NCBI GenBank assembly: GCA_022570795.1
Contig: JAKUDP010000002.1
Span: forward strand, 1,302,001-1,366,000
Length of the DNA: 64,000 bases
Direction of reading: 5' to 3'
Source of the DNA: Sphaerulina vaccinii
Lineage: Eukaryota; Ascomycota; Dothideomycetes; Mycosphaerellales; Mycosphaerellaceae
Shown: piece after piece, positions 1 to 12,330 of the stretch
Layout of the letters: every line of letters starts with the position of its first letter
Position numbering within the stretch: position 1 is the first letter of the stretch
Position numbers and translations under genes: made by a program
The notes under the pieces: model-generated
Told to the model about the DNA's origin: nothing
Databases searched by the model: none
The model's input: the letters and a program-made list of their open reading frames with translations, nothing else

Positions 1-2199
1 ACTATAGTATCTCGCCTAAGGTTACTCTATATTATTAACTAAGTAAGAGATTAATATTTAGTAATAATAACTTTACTATATTCTAGCCTACTAGCTATTA
101 ATATACTAATATACCTCTACTACCTCTATATAGGAATAATAGAGCTAAGTCTCGTATACTACTACTATCTTATATAGAAAGTAGAGATAAGTCTATTATA
201 GGCGAGTCTATAATTAAGGGCTACTATATATATACTCTAAGAGTGCCGGGTAAATTTCTATATACTACGTTACTAATACTATTAATACTATATCGATAAT
301 AGATAACCGAGATAGAGCGAGACTATTATTCTACTAAGATTAGAGTATATAAGCTAAAGGAGTAGTATAGTAATCTATCGAAAGATAAAATTAAGTTCGC
401 CGAGTAGTATAGAAAGATAAAGGTATACTTCTAGAAGGAGTTATACTATTATAACTCCGAATCGTATATACTTAAGGCTATAGTAAGTAATACAACTAGA
501 CTAGTATTCTAGAATATTAAGTTTTAAGTACCTATAATAGAGTCCTAGTAGAACTACTTTAAGGAACTTATAAGCTACTATAGTAATAAGACCTTTAAGA
601 AAGAGTTAGGTTGCTAGCGCTTTCTAATAATATAAATAACTCTAGGCTAATCTATTTAAGAGTTTTAGTCTCTATTCTAAGTAGACGTATACTAGATAAA
701 GCTAGAACTAGAGATATAGATTATATACCTTTATAATATACTTATTAATACTAAGTAGTAGCGAATTATATAGCTTCTAGACTTTATTAACCTAGGAGAG
801 ATAATTAAGTTTATAAAGAAGTAGAAGGTTTAGAAGTAATTAAAGAATATCTTTAGCCTAGCAAAAGCTACGAATATAATATCTAGTAATATATACCTAT
901 ACTATAATTAGTCGAATATAGCACTATCGATATTGTTAGTAACTATACTAAATCGTATAGGTATTAGTTATACGAATAGTAAGAGCTATACCTTTATTAA
1001 TAAGCTAAATAAAAAACTCTACTATAACTACGATTAGGTAGCAATTAGTCGAACTTTCAAGCTACTTATATAAGCTAACCTAGACTCGCTTAGAAATAGC
1101 TCCTACTATATATACTATAGGATAGAGTATATATATATAAGTAATAATTACCTACTATTTAAGTATAAAATCGATAAGAGAGTTCGATAGAACAAGGTTA
1201 ATATCGAATCTATAGCTAAGAAAGAAAAAGAAACAGATCTAATAGACGAATATAGTTAGCTTATAATTAATTAAATCGAAGAACTTAAAGACTTCGAGTT
1301 TTTAGAGAAGGAAAACAAGTAGTTCTAGATCGTATAGATATAGACCTAGGATAGACGAATAAAGCCGTCGAAGGAATTATAAGTATATATAGTAAAAAGG
1401 ACCCTAAGCCTAAACTGCCTCTATTACTATAGTAGCTAGTTATTAAACTCAACTTAGCTAAATATTCTAATTCTATCGATATTAAGCTATATATAGTATT
1501 CGATAGTATCTTAAACAATTATAGAGTCAAAGTCTACCTAGATAGTAGAATAATAGTAGTCTATATTAATACTTAGTTTGCTAGTAAGAATTTTAAGACC
1601 TATAAGCTAAAGAAGCTATTAGTAGTTACCTATACTAATAGTAGTAGAGGTATACCTATCGAATAATAGTATAATCTAATACTAGATCTAGAAGAATATA
1701 AAAAATGTCTACTAGCTCTAGTTACTAATCTAGAATACGATATTATTATTAGTTTATTATAGTTAGAGAAATATAACTCTAATATTAATTAGATAGAACG
1801 CTTTATCGACTTCGACTTAATATATTATATAATATACTACTCTACTAAACGTATAGGTACTAGCGTAATAGCTATACTAGCTCTAGTTCGAATCTCGTAT
1901 AGACTAATTAACTCTAATAGATTAGAAGCTAGTCTAATCTAAGCCTTATTAGTATCGATTATAGAGGTATAGAAGTATATAGCTCTAGGTAATAAAGAAT
2001 TTTTTATATTCGAAATAGATAAAGAATACTACTTTAAACTCTATAGAGAAGTTAATTAGATATTAAGACTCTATACTCTAAGTCTAGACGACTTTAAGTA
2101 ATATATAGAGGGCAAGCTACTAAGTAAAGATTAGCTTAATAAGCTCGATAGCCGATACTACGAGTTCAAGGACCTCTTTAATAAAGCTAAGTACGATCC

Positions 2200-2790
2200 T
2201 TATACCCTACTAGAATACTCTAATATAGATATAGAGATTAAGTTTAAATCTAATATAAAAATACTATTTAAGAGGCTATACCTAATAGATACTAATAAGC
2301 TTAAAGTAGTATAAAAATATATTACTAACTTGCGCGCGAAAGGAGCTATTTGCGAATCTAAGTTAGAGGCTATATCTCTAGTTTTACTTATTTGCAAACT
2401 AGATAGAGGTATTAGAGTTTATATCGATTATAGAGCTATTAATACTATTATAGTTAAGAATAGATACTTTTTACTATATATTCGAGAAACTCTACTATAT
2501 ATAAGCAAAGTAGAAGTATTTATAGTACTAGATATTATAGCCGCTTTTAATCGAATAAGAATCTATAAAGGAAATAAATAGAAAATAGTATTTATAATAA
2601 GATATAGTATATACAAATACCTAGTAGTTCCCTTTAGATTAAGCAACGTACCTATAGCATTTTAGGTATATATTAACCGAACTCTAGGCAACTATATAGA
2701 CTAGTTCTATTTATTATAAATTAATAATATAATTATCTATAGCGAGAACAAAAAGGAATATATCGAATAGATATACAAAGTACTTAAACG
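2200..2790 (+). pseudogene. Reverse transcriptase relic of chromovirus 1
   Basis: The longest intact piece (2,330-2,581) shows an LRAKGAI..S segment, a VYIDYRAIN block and a VLDIIAAFNRIRI block. These match the fingers and palm regions of gypsy reverse transcriptase. Downstream, across stops, a PFRLSNVPIAF-like block and an FFI.NNIIIYS segment correspond to the FGLxNAPATFQ and YLDDIIIYS motifs. The catalytic aspartate pair is altered to asparagine where G-to-A change is expected from RIP. It cannot encode an active enzyme as it stands. Confidence 0.88.
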
Positions 2791-3899
2791 ACTTTAGAAA
2801 GTAGACCTACTACTTAATATTAATAAATACAAGTTCTTAGTTAAATTAGTAGTATATATAGGCGTTCTTATTACTATAGACGGCCTCTAAATAATACTAG
2901 AGAAGATTGCTACTATTATAGAGTAGGAGACACCTACTTGCTTTAAAAATATATAAGTATTCCTTAGGCTAGCTAACTTCTACTAATAGTTCGTAGATAA
3001 TTATTCTACTATTATCTACCTATTAATATTACTTTCTAAGAGTATATACTAGATAATATAACCTAATAGCAAATAGCTTAAAGAACAACTAGTATAGTTA
3101 TAGATACTAGAGTACTAGATAGCTTTCGAAGTATTAAAAAGAGTATTTACTAAGGTACTAGTTCTACTATACTATAATCTACTTAAACCTTATATACTAG
3201 AAACAGACTCCTCTAATAGGGTATTAGTAGAAGTACTATTATAGGTTAGCGATAAGAATAGCAAGCTATACTCTATAGCGTTCTTTAGTAAGAAACTAGA
3301 CCTAGTAGAATATAACTATAAAATATATAATAAGGAGCTATTAGCTATTATCTACTACTTCGAGGAGTTCAGACCTAAGTTAATCTATATACTAGAAGCA
3401 ACGAGGGTAATATCGAACTATAAGAGCCTCGAGTACTTTATAATAACAAAGTAGTTAAATAGATACTAGGTATACTAGTTAGAGTTTCTTTCTAAGTTTA
3501 ACTTTTATATTAAATACTACCCTAGGGTATATAGTAGACTTCTAGATAGCCTTATACGTCGTATATAAAATATAAATATAGAGGATAACCTTATAAACAA
3601 CTATACTACCTTTTTTAAAAATTACTAAATCTTTCTAGAACTCCTAGTATACTACTAAAAGAAAGTAGAAAAGCTATAGGTAGCCGCTCTATATATTCTA
3701 AATAACGACTACTTAGTCGACAAACTTATTAAGATCGCGCTATATAAAGACCTACTAGCTATAGCAATTAGAGTAGTACTTAAAACTAAGAAGATAAAGC
3801 TAATCTTTCTAAAGAAGCTATTATTAGTTAAGCTTTTAATTGCTAACTATATAATAGTAAACAACCTCGTTCTAGTTAAGAATAGAGTTCTTATACCTA

Positions 3900-5215
3900 A
3901 TAATAAATAACTTAGAGCTAATATTATAAAGCTCTTTTATAATATTCCTCTAGCTAGATATCTAGAAAGAGAGAAGATATATAATCTCCTTAGTTATATA
4001 TACTACTAGCTAGATATATATTAAATAGTCCGGACGTATATAGACGTCTACTATATATATAAGTATATAAAAGCTTTAAGGTTAGTATACTAAAAATAGA
4101 TAAAGTAGCTCCTAGTTCCGAGTAGAGTATTTAAAAATATTACTATAGACTATATTATTTAATTACCTCTAAGCGAGCTAAACAACGTCGAGTATATAAA
4201 TATTCTTATAGTTATAGACCGCTTAACAAAAAGAAAGTACTTTATACTAGCTAAAGACCTTACTTTGTAGATAGCTACAAACCTAGTCTACTACTATATA
4301 ATTAAGAACTAAGAACTATTTAAAATAGCTATAAGCGATAGAGGTACGTAGTTTATAGATGCTTTCTACTACCGAATTAATAAGAATATAGGTACTAAAT
4401 AGCACTTCTCTATAGTATTCTACCCTCAAACCGATAGTTAATTAGAGTAGTCTAACTAGATCTTAGAGACCTACCTTCGAGTATATATAAACTATATATA
4501 AAATAACTAGGTATAGTTTCTATAGACTGCTAAGTTCGCTACTAATAATATAAAAAATAAAGTTACTAGTATATTACTATTCTATATAACTTTAGGTAGA
4601 AATCTCGAAATTTCTATATAGAAGCCTCTACTACTAAGCAATTTAAGCCGCGATTAGAAATTCTCTATTAAAGCTATAGACTACTTCTTAGAACTTATTT
4701 ATAATATCTAATAGTAATACGTCGAGTCGATAATATAGGTATAGAGATAATATATATAGTATAGTATAGGCAAACTAGTATAAAGGTTCGAGGTAGGCGA
4801 TAAAGTATAGCTCGATATATATAATATTAAAACTAAGTAGCTAGCAAAGAAGCTAGATTACAAACGACTTAGGCCTTTTAGAATTACTAAAACTTTCGAT
4901 AATACTAATATCTACTAGTTAGATCTAAAAACTATATATATCTATAATATATTCTATACTAGCTTGCTTATACTAGTTAATAATACGTCTCTTAGGGACT
5001 AACTCGAGTCCGATATAGCGCAACTACCCGAGATTATCGATAGAGAAGAAGTATAGATAGTAAAAGAAATCCTCGAATTATAAAAAAAAGGTAAGAGTAA
5101 GAGCTTATAGTATATAGTAAAATAGATATTAGGTAAGCTTATAGAGGAGCCTAAGAGGAATATTAAGGACTTAGCTACGGACCTTATTACTAACTTCTAC
5201 TATAAGAACCTAATA
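3900..5215 (+). pseudogene. Integrase and chromodomain relic of chromovirus 1
   Basis: Reading through stops gives a VIDRLTKRKYFI segment near 4,215, a second aspartate block (ISDRGT) near 4,330 and a YPQTDSQLEQSN-like block near 4,425. These are the D,D,E core of a gypsy integrase. At 5,035-5,210 a VKEIL segment followed by YLVKW and an EEP..NI segment matches a chromodomain, which in chromoviruses binds modified histone H3 and directs integration into heterochromatin. The reading frame is broken many times. Confidence 0.8.
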
Positions 5216-5504
5216 GTACCGAAATCTAAAAGCTATAAGCTACCTCTAGGATAGTAGCTTAAGAATGTCCGACTTATAGGACTACTAGTACTACTATACG
5301 AAGCTAATTAAGGTAGTACTCTAGCTAATCTAGCGAGATTATATAATAAGAGTATTATAGTCTTTTAACTATCGCGTCCGAAACTAGTATAATAGAGTTA
5401 CTCTAGTATATACTAATTATACTAGTAGCTATTATACTCGCCTAGTATAGTTAACTATATATCTAATTGCGATATATATATAGTACTTAGAGGTAAGGTA
5501 TTTA

Positions 5505-5541
5505 TAATATAATATTATATAATATTATATAATATTATATA
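5505..5541. repeat. AT-only short tandem repeat
   Basis: Three exact copies of the 10-bp unit aatattatat (5,511-5,540), with partial copies on the left, lie downstream of the chromodomain of element 1. This is simple-sequence DNA inside the RIP block, with no visible coding or regulatory role. Confidence 0.8.
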
Positions 5542-5639
5542 GTTTCGTATATAGCTCTCTTCTCGCTTCTAGAAGAATAACAACCTTTAGTATTCCTTAA
5601 CTATTTAGTTATAATCTTACTATTACCGAAATAAATATA

Positions 5640-6070
5640 TAGAAACCCGAGGCTGTTAAAGAACAACTTAATAAGATACTCGCAAATAGATATATTATAT
5701 AAATATTAGTACTATAAATTATTACTTCTTAAGACTTCGAGAAATACTTAAAAAGTAAAGCTATTAATAATACTAAGTTGCTCTATAAGCAATATAACTA
5801 GAGCCAAACTAGCTATAACCTCGCTATTAATATAGACAACCTACTACTAATATTCTTAGAGTCTACTAATACAATTACCTTTACTAAATAGAAACTAAAG
5901 ATAGTAGACTTCCTTAATAATAACAAATTCGATAATAATACTATACTTTATATTATACGAAGTAGAGTTACTAGCTACGCGTCTATACGACTAGCTAAAT
6001 ATAACGTTGCTATTATAGTTAAAGAGTTGTTTAGTATTATAGATTAGATCTTCGGAGGTAGAGTTTAAAG
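5640..6070 (+). pseudogene. Gag-like retrotransposon fragment (plus strand)
   Basis: Reading through about half a dozen stops gives a continuous protein ending in a helical segment of the type KLKIVDFLNNN...ILYIIRSRV..YASIRLA. It resembles the capsid region of LTR-retrotransposon Gag proteins (a W.K.K..FL..N....YI.SRV.G.A..R pattern). No pol follows on this strand. It is probably the start of a separate, truncated element that invaded this nest. Family assignment is by pattern only. Confidence 0.5.
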
Positions 6071-6469
6071 TTTAGTATAACTATAATAATATTAATATCT
6101 TACTAATATTAGTTTATTAGTATAAAAGGATATTAGTATAGATAATAATAAAGAGTATTAGTATAGATATTATTATATAACCTCGCTAGCGCATAAGGTC
6201 GATTTTAAATAGAAGGACCTATTATAGAGTAACTATTATACCTACCTCTAGCTACTATTAGTAGCCTAAGGTAGCAACCCCTACCTACCTTCTTTGTACT
6301 ATTTGTAGTAATACCTTTCGTTCTTTATAAATAATTAATAATTTAATATAGTTACGACTACTTCTATATACGACCTATATTATAGTATTAGTAGATACTA
6401 TTAATAAAATTCTAGTCTGCTTCGCATTTGCCTCTAACTACTTCCGATTCGTATATTAGAACTAGTTAG

Positions 6470-6810
6470 TACTTTCTAGGTTAGTTATAATATACTTAAC
6501 TTCTATAGTATATTCGTAGTACTCTATAATAACTAGCAAGGCTGCTATACCTCGAATAGCGAAGTCCAAACGCATCTACTTAAGTAAGGCAATCTTTATA
6601 TCTAATTTCTATATATCCCTACCTACTATATTTAGAAGTTTGTCGAATTCTAGCTAGTATATGTACTATAGTTGTTCTAGAGAATACTTAAGCTTAGCTA
6701 GCTTATCTAGAGCCTTTACTTTTTTATTACTATTTATAAAGACTCTCTCGATCTCTATAAAAAATAGAGTAGGAGTCTTAATTCTATCTATTCTATTTTC
6801 CTAGAAGTAC
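6470..6810 (-). pseudogene. Gag-like retrotransposon fragment (minus strand)
   Basis: The minus strand from about 6,800 to 6,470 reads through a few TAG stops as a continuous helical protein containing KLAKLKYSLEQ, EFDKLLNIVGRDI and MRLDFAIRGIAALL segments. Length and style resemble the capsid part of a fungal gypsy Gag, including the L..LKQ..R..F..... pattern. Because element 2 begins at 7,433, this could be part of an element that element 2 landed in. The rest of 6,080-7,432 shows only RIP-mutated DNA. Confidence 0.45.
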
Positions 6811-7432
6811 TATATTCTACCTTACTATACTACTAGGATAGTATTATAGATCTTATTCTAGTAGTATTTAGTAGAAAGTAGTAGGTTTGAGCCGGCCTAT
6901 ACCTAATAAAAGCTTTTTAACTAGAGAAAGTAGTTTTAGAATATAAGTATATTTCTATTCTAAAAGAGTAGTAACTAATTTCTAGATTCTAATAGTTAGT
7001 TAGTTTCTATTATAGAATAGATAGTAGCTATTATTAATACTCTAATTAAAGCCTCGAGCTATTTATTATAAGTCTAAATAGGTAATACCTACTATTAGCT
7101 CCTTGCCTCTTAGAAATTAGTTTATATATATAATAGCTCGGCTTCTATACCTTACTATCTTTCCTATAGCTCTTATAATATTACTTAGAAGTCGGGAGCT
7201 TTAATTACTAATAATAATAGTACTTCGGCGCGCCCTATAGGCAACGCTACTCTATCTATAGATTCTATAATAGTAATCGAACTTAATATTATAGAGTAAG
7301 TAATATATATAGAAAGCTTTATAAAAGAAATAAGTAAGTTCGATAGAGAGCCGAAAAGTCTTTCTAGGCGTCTGTCGATAAATACTAGATACTAAGCTAT
7401 TTTATATAGTCTCCTATAAGTAGTACTAAAGC

Positions 7433-7656
7433 TATAAGAGTATAGGTATATAGCAATATATAGAGCGCTAGTTAATAAGAGTATTAGTTATATAAACTAA
7501 TTCTTGCCTCTATAAAAAATATAGAAGCTCTTAGAGTTATAGAGCAACTATATACTATATATACTCTGCCCTCGGGACCGAGGATATAGGATTGCCTAGT
7601 AATCTAGATTCCCTTTTTAGAGTTAAGATACTATATCTTTAGACCTAGCTCTTATA
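7433..7656 (-). repeat. Downstream (3') LTR of chromovirus 2
   Basis: This 224-bp repeat starts with tataagag and ends with ctcttata, the RIP-changed form of the inverted ends TGTAAGAG/CTCTTACA. It aligns without gaps to 14,275-14,498. Roughly 16-18 positions differ by eye and nearly all are transitions, as expected if RIP rather than age alone caused the divergence. Confidence 0.92.
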
Positions 7657-7660
7657 ATTA

Positions 7661-7672
7661 TCTCCTTTCTCT
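7661..7672 (-). other. Polypurine tract of chromovirus 2
   Basis: On the minus strand this reads AGAGAAAGGAGA and lies four bases upstream of the 3' LTR. That is where a polypurine tract primes plus-strand DNA synthesis in LTR retrotransposons. It independently supports the minus-strand orientation. Confidence 0.65.
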
Positions 7673-8299
7673 AAGAAGCTACTCTTAGTAATATTCTAGC
7701 GAGAAATATATATACTTCTTATAGTAGTATATCGCATAATATACTTATTACTACCTATACGTATTATATATAAGAATCTTATAATATTCTATATAATTTG
7801 TATTATTAGCTTTAGTTTTAGTATTTTTAGTATTAGCCTAATTTCTATAACTTTAGTTTTACTTTATAATAATAGTAAAGGGTTGCTATATAACTTATAT
7901 ATAATACGTAATTGCTACTTACTAGTCGCTACTATCTAGCGACTATAATAAATATATATTTAGAATTTCTTTTTAGTTTCTTTTCTTCTTTATAAATATA
8001 TATATATATATAATCGGCTTTTTACTACTTATAGTATATTTCTTATATATTAGTACTTGCTACGTATATACTACGTACTTATTCTGCAAGTATAATAGCT
8101 ACTTGCTACGCTTGCGCTATACTTAACTACCTATTTTATACTCCTAAAAATCTTGCTTTCTCTTTTAAGTAGAATGTTTTAGTATACTCTCGCTACCTTC
8201 TATATATAATAGACTATATATATACTTAGTAAACTTGAGTCTGCTATAAGTTGCCTACTAACTAAATATATATCGTAGCTACTATAGAGGCCTATAATA

Positions 8300-9180
8300 G
8301 TATAATAAAGGTTAGTAAGGCAAGAAAGTATACTTGCTACTTTTATAGCTACTATACCTATGTCTATATCGAGGACGCTAACCTATGTTAGTAGGCGCGC
8401 TAGGTACTCTTCTACTACGCTAAGCTTAATTGCCTTACGCTAGGCGTATACTAGAATTAGATCAAGCGCTACCTTACCTACCTCCTCCCTTTTATTAATA
8501 AGACTAAGTACCTTATCTAGGCTAATAGTAGTAAATTACTTAGAGAGTTTAAGACGCCTAAGAAGAGTATATCTACTATATAGGTAGGTTATAGTAATAG
8601 TATAGCTACTAGCAAATTCCTCTTAGACTAGACTATAGCTAACTTTACCTAAGCTTAATTCGAGCTCTTCTTCGAAGTATAATATACTTCTATACTCCTA
8701 CTCTAGTATAATATATATATATTATATCTAATACTAATAGTCTTTATAGGCCTAGTATATAAATAGCGCTACTACTTCTATTCTCGAAACTACTTTTACT
8801 ACTACCTATCTAGATAGTAGCAATTAGAAGGAGAGTAGCCTCTCTAATATTAAAAAGAAGGAGAAGGTAGAGGAAAGAGAAGAGAAGAGAGAGGGAGAGG
8901 AAGAGGAAAAGGAGGTAGTAGAAGGAGAGGATAATAAGATAGGCAAGGTAGATAAAGCTAATAATAGTAATACTATTAAGTAGCCTACTCGCTACCTATA
9001 CTCTATAAGAAGAGGCCCTAGGTAGGTATAAAGTTACCTAGAGTTATACTTTAATAATATAATTTAGTAGAGAAGAGAGGCTCTAATTAGATATAAAGTC
9101 GATTATTTTTAGATCTATATAGTAGCTTTATATAAGCTTGTTATACTCTCTATTTACGCTACTAACTACCTTTGCTATAG
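8300..9180 (+). pseudogene. Extra ORF relic antisense to pol inside chromovirus 2
   Basis: Between the chromodomain and the 3' LTR, the plus strand (opposite to pol) reads through stops as a plausible protein. It has a Cys-containing N-terminal part (KARKYTC...NLC), a long middle, a Lys/Glu-rich stretch encoded by the GA-rich tract at 8,846-8,945, and a C-terminal part containing YLYSIRRGPRQVQSYLELY. Standard chromoviruses have no gene in this place. I do not recognise the protein; it could be an accessory gene of the element or a captured host fragment. Confidence 0.4.
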
Positions 9181-9299
9181 GTAAGTAGTAAATAGAAATA
9201 TATTCCTATAAACTTAAATATACCTTTTCTATCTAGTATCTACTAATTCTATAGCTTTAGATTATTTCTACTTTTTCTTTATAGTATAGCTACTCGCCG

Positions 9300-10340
9300 C
9301 CTATAACTCGAACTTATTAAGTACTATATATTTTCTAATATACTTTTTAGGTTCCTACTAGTTATATTTCTTAGGCTATTCTTACTATCTTACTAGGTAG
9401 TATTAGACTTTCTTTTAGACTCGAGTATTAAGAATCTTCTCGACTTTATATATACTCTTTTTGTCTATAAGTAGTAGGCTCCCTACCTACGACTCGCTAC
9501 TTTTCTAAGGCTTAAGAAAAGATATATAAAAAATATTATAGATATACGAGTTAGATAGCAAAGCTAGGTAATATACCTACTTTCTAACTATATTAATAAC
9601 TTTAAATAGTCTAGCAAACTTGTTTATAAGCTTCTTTAAAGGCACCTTTAGCCTTAAGTTCTTAGTAGAGAGCAAGACTTACTATCTAATATTATACTAT
9701 ATTAGAGTATACTTTATATTAAAGTACTTTACTTATACTTTACCTACTTCTTACTATTACTATATTAGCTTTTTATAGCTTTACTTTAATCTTTAAGCTA
9801 TATTAGTTACTACTAGTACCTTCTCTTTAGAAAGCGCGCTCTAAGCTTCTCTTATACTTACTACTAGCTCTAGATTAAATCTATAAAGTTCTATAAATAG
9901 AGACTTTTTAGAAAGTAAATAAATACTATTATTATAGGCAAACTTAGCCTATACTAATAGCTCTACCTAGTCGTTCTACTACTTACTATAGTAGATATAT
10001 AGATATATCTTAAGCGTCTAATTAGTATATTTAGTCTACCTATTAGTCTAAGAATAGAAAGCTATACTTAGCCTATACTTTACTTATACTTTATAGTAGA
10101 AGTCTAACTAGAACTAGCTAGTAAAAACCGAACTTCTATTACTAATAATTCTAGATAGTATACTATAGTAGTATACTACTTCCCTATATAGAATATCGAC
10201 TAAGTTAATACTTATATATTTTTTAGTAGTAGGTATAAAAATATATATTTTAGTATAGTAGTCGATAATTATAAGAATTGTATTATATATATAGCTATTC
10301 TACTTGCTAGGTAGGAGATCTATAATAAAATTCTAAGTTA
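9300..10340 (-). pseudogene. Integrase and chromodomain relic of chromovirus 2
   Basis: Across stops the minus strand reads ILIIIDYYTK near 10,250, VVYYYSI and IISNRSSVF near 10,150, and a later QTD..TE-like segment. Together these form a gypsy integrase core. At about 9,450-9,300 a VEKILNTRV segment, YYLVR and EPKKYI follow, matching a chromodomain. Stop codons replace expected Trp and Gln positions. Not functional. Confidence 0.82.
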
Positions 10341-11799
10341 ATTCTTAGAATAGCCTATCTAGTAGTAGTAGTATAGTTAGCTCGCTATATAGATAATAGT
10401 AACGCGCTTTAGCTATCTAGTAACAACTATAGATCTCGATATAACTAGTAATATCTTTACTTATATATAGCTACTAGTACTTCTAATATATAAGAGTAAT
10501 AGTCTTATTTTTACTAAAGTAGCTAGTAAGAGGGTTATTATAGTATATATATATTACCTAAGTATATAATATATAGTCTTTTAGTATATATAGAGCTTCC
10601 TTAAACTATAAGTTCCTATCTTTAGTAACAAGTATATTGCCTATACTACTATTACTTATAGCCTTATTATAGGCCTTTTAAGCTAAAGGCTCTAACTAGA
10701 TAAGTAACTTTGTCTAATCTAGTACTAAGTTAGAAATATTAGTTATATATAGCTACTCTTAAGCTACGATTATAGCTACTATATAAGCTAGTAGTAATAT
10801 ACCTATATGCTTCTCTACTAGCTATTAGTAAACAAGCCTTTATAAGGTAGATACTACTTATTCTACTAGTATTTCTAAGTAGGTAGAAAGAGATCTTATA
10901 CTATAGATAGAGCCTCTATAGAATATTTGCTCTCTGCCGAGTATAGTATATATAGTACAAATATAGTATATACTTAGATTACTTATATTTTATATACTAG
11001 GCAAGTATATAAGTATATTCTATACTTGTAGTTTGCTCTATAAAGTAGGTAGGAGAGTAGTAACTTGTTACTCCTCTATAGTATAGTTACTATATCTCGA
11101 GGGTATATTAGCTAGGTTGCGAGTTCCTACCTAATATATAATAGTAAAGTTAAAAGCTACAAGGAAGATTACCTAGTAGACCTAATAACCTATTAGTTTC
11201 TTTATACCTATAAACTCTTAGAGGTTCGTATAGTTAATAAATACATCGATTATATATATAGCGCTCTTAAGATATAGCCGCTATACCTTAAATAACTCTA
11301 TAACTACTAGTAGTTCTTAATTATATATTTTATAATTATACTCTACTAGAATTATCTTTCTTAAATAGAAGGTAATAGAGTACTATTCTAATCTAAATAA
11401 CTAGCTAAGAATGCTAGTAATTGCAAACTTAGATATATTACTTTTAATATATAAGTATAGTATAGAGTTAAAGTACTTTAATAGAGAAGCTATTTAAAAC
11501 TTCTTTTTAATTTTCTAGAATATATACTCTTTAGCTACGCCCTACTAGATAGGTCTAGGCTTCTTGCCCTTTACTACTCCTTTAGATAGTGCTATAAGCG
11601 CTATTATAATTCGTAAGTATTCGAAAATAAACTTTTAATAAAAGTTAGTAAATCTAAAAAAAGATTAAACCTCTATTAAAGTAGTAGGCCTTAGCTATAT
11701 AGTAATTGCATCTACTCTGCTTTTATCTATCTTTATACTATTAGTAGTAACTATAAAGCTAAGGAAGTTAACCTCTTACTAGAAGAACTTGTACTTAGA

Positions 11800-12330
11800 C
11801 CTTTAGGTATATAAACCAAACTTCTAGAGGCGCTTAAGTACTTTATATATATCTTATATATATTACTTATATATCTTGCTATAGATAAGAATATTATCTA
11901 GGTATACTATATAAATAATATCGACTAAACCTACTAAAGTATAGTTAATATAAGCCTAGAAGGTTATAGGGGTATTAGTAAGCCTAAAAAGTATAACTTT
12001 ATACTAGAAGTAACTATAATACGTATAGAACGTAGTCTTCTAGTAGTCGCTTAGCTTGATTCTAATATAATAGTATATATTAGTAAGATCTAGAGTCGTA
12101 AACTAATTAGTATCTATAAGCCGATTAAGTATTTTACTAATAAGTAGTAGAGGGTATCGATTTTTAATTATAATCTTATTAAGACCTCTATAGTCTATAT
12201 ATAGTCTAAGCTTACTATCTTTTTTAGAAACAAATAGAATAGGCGTACCTACTTTGCTTATAAAGTACTTAATCTAGTTATATTCTAGCCTAGCCTTAAT
12301 ATAGGCTTAGAGCTCTTTAAGTTCCTTCCT
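11800..12330 (-). pseudogene. Reverse transcriptase relic of chromovirus 2
   Basis: On the minus strand the relic reads LYIDYRGLNKIIIKNRYPL near 12,200 and then VILFRLTNTPITF and IVYLDNILIYS near 11,900. These are the gypsy RT blocks of the DYR.LN, FGL.NAP and YLDDILI type. The second catalytic aspartate reads as asparagine (GAT to AAT), the change RIP makes on the complementary strand. Confidence 0.87.

Larger units (their letters stand above)
300..5215 (+). mobile_element. Ty3/gypsy chromovirus remnant 1 (gag-pol, degenerate)
   Basis: A plus-strand polyprotein relic runs in the order gag-like (about 330-1,200), aspartic protease (about 1,520-1,830, with a degenerate LDS-type active site and a WLEKYN-like segment), reverse transcriptase (2,200-2,790), RNase H (ETDSS motif near 3,200), integrase (3,900-4,600) and chromodomain (5,035-5,210). 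The order protease-RT-RNase H-integrase-chromodomain defines Ty3/gypsy chromoviruses. Every domain is interrupted by stops of RIP type. No LTR was identified for this copy; its left end may lie outside the window. Confidence 0.85.

Noticed and set aside
1..250. 5' LTR of chromovirus 1 at the window start
   Set aside because: I found no convincing matching copy downstream of its chromodomain (5,215-5,640).
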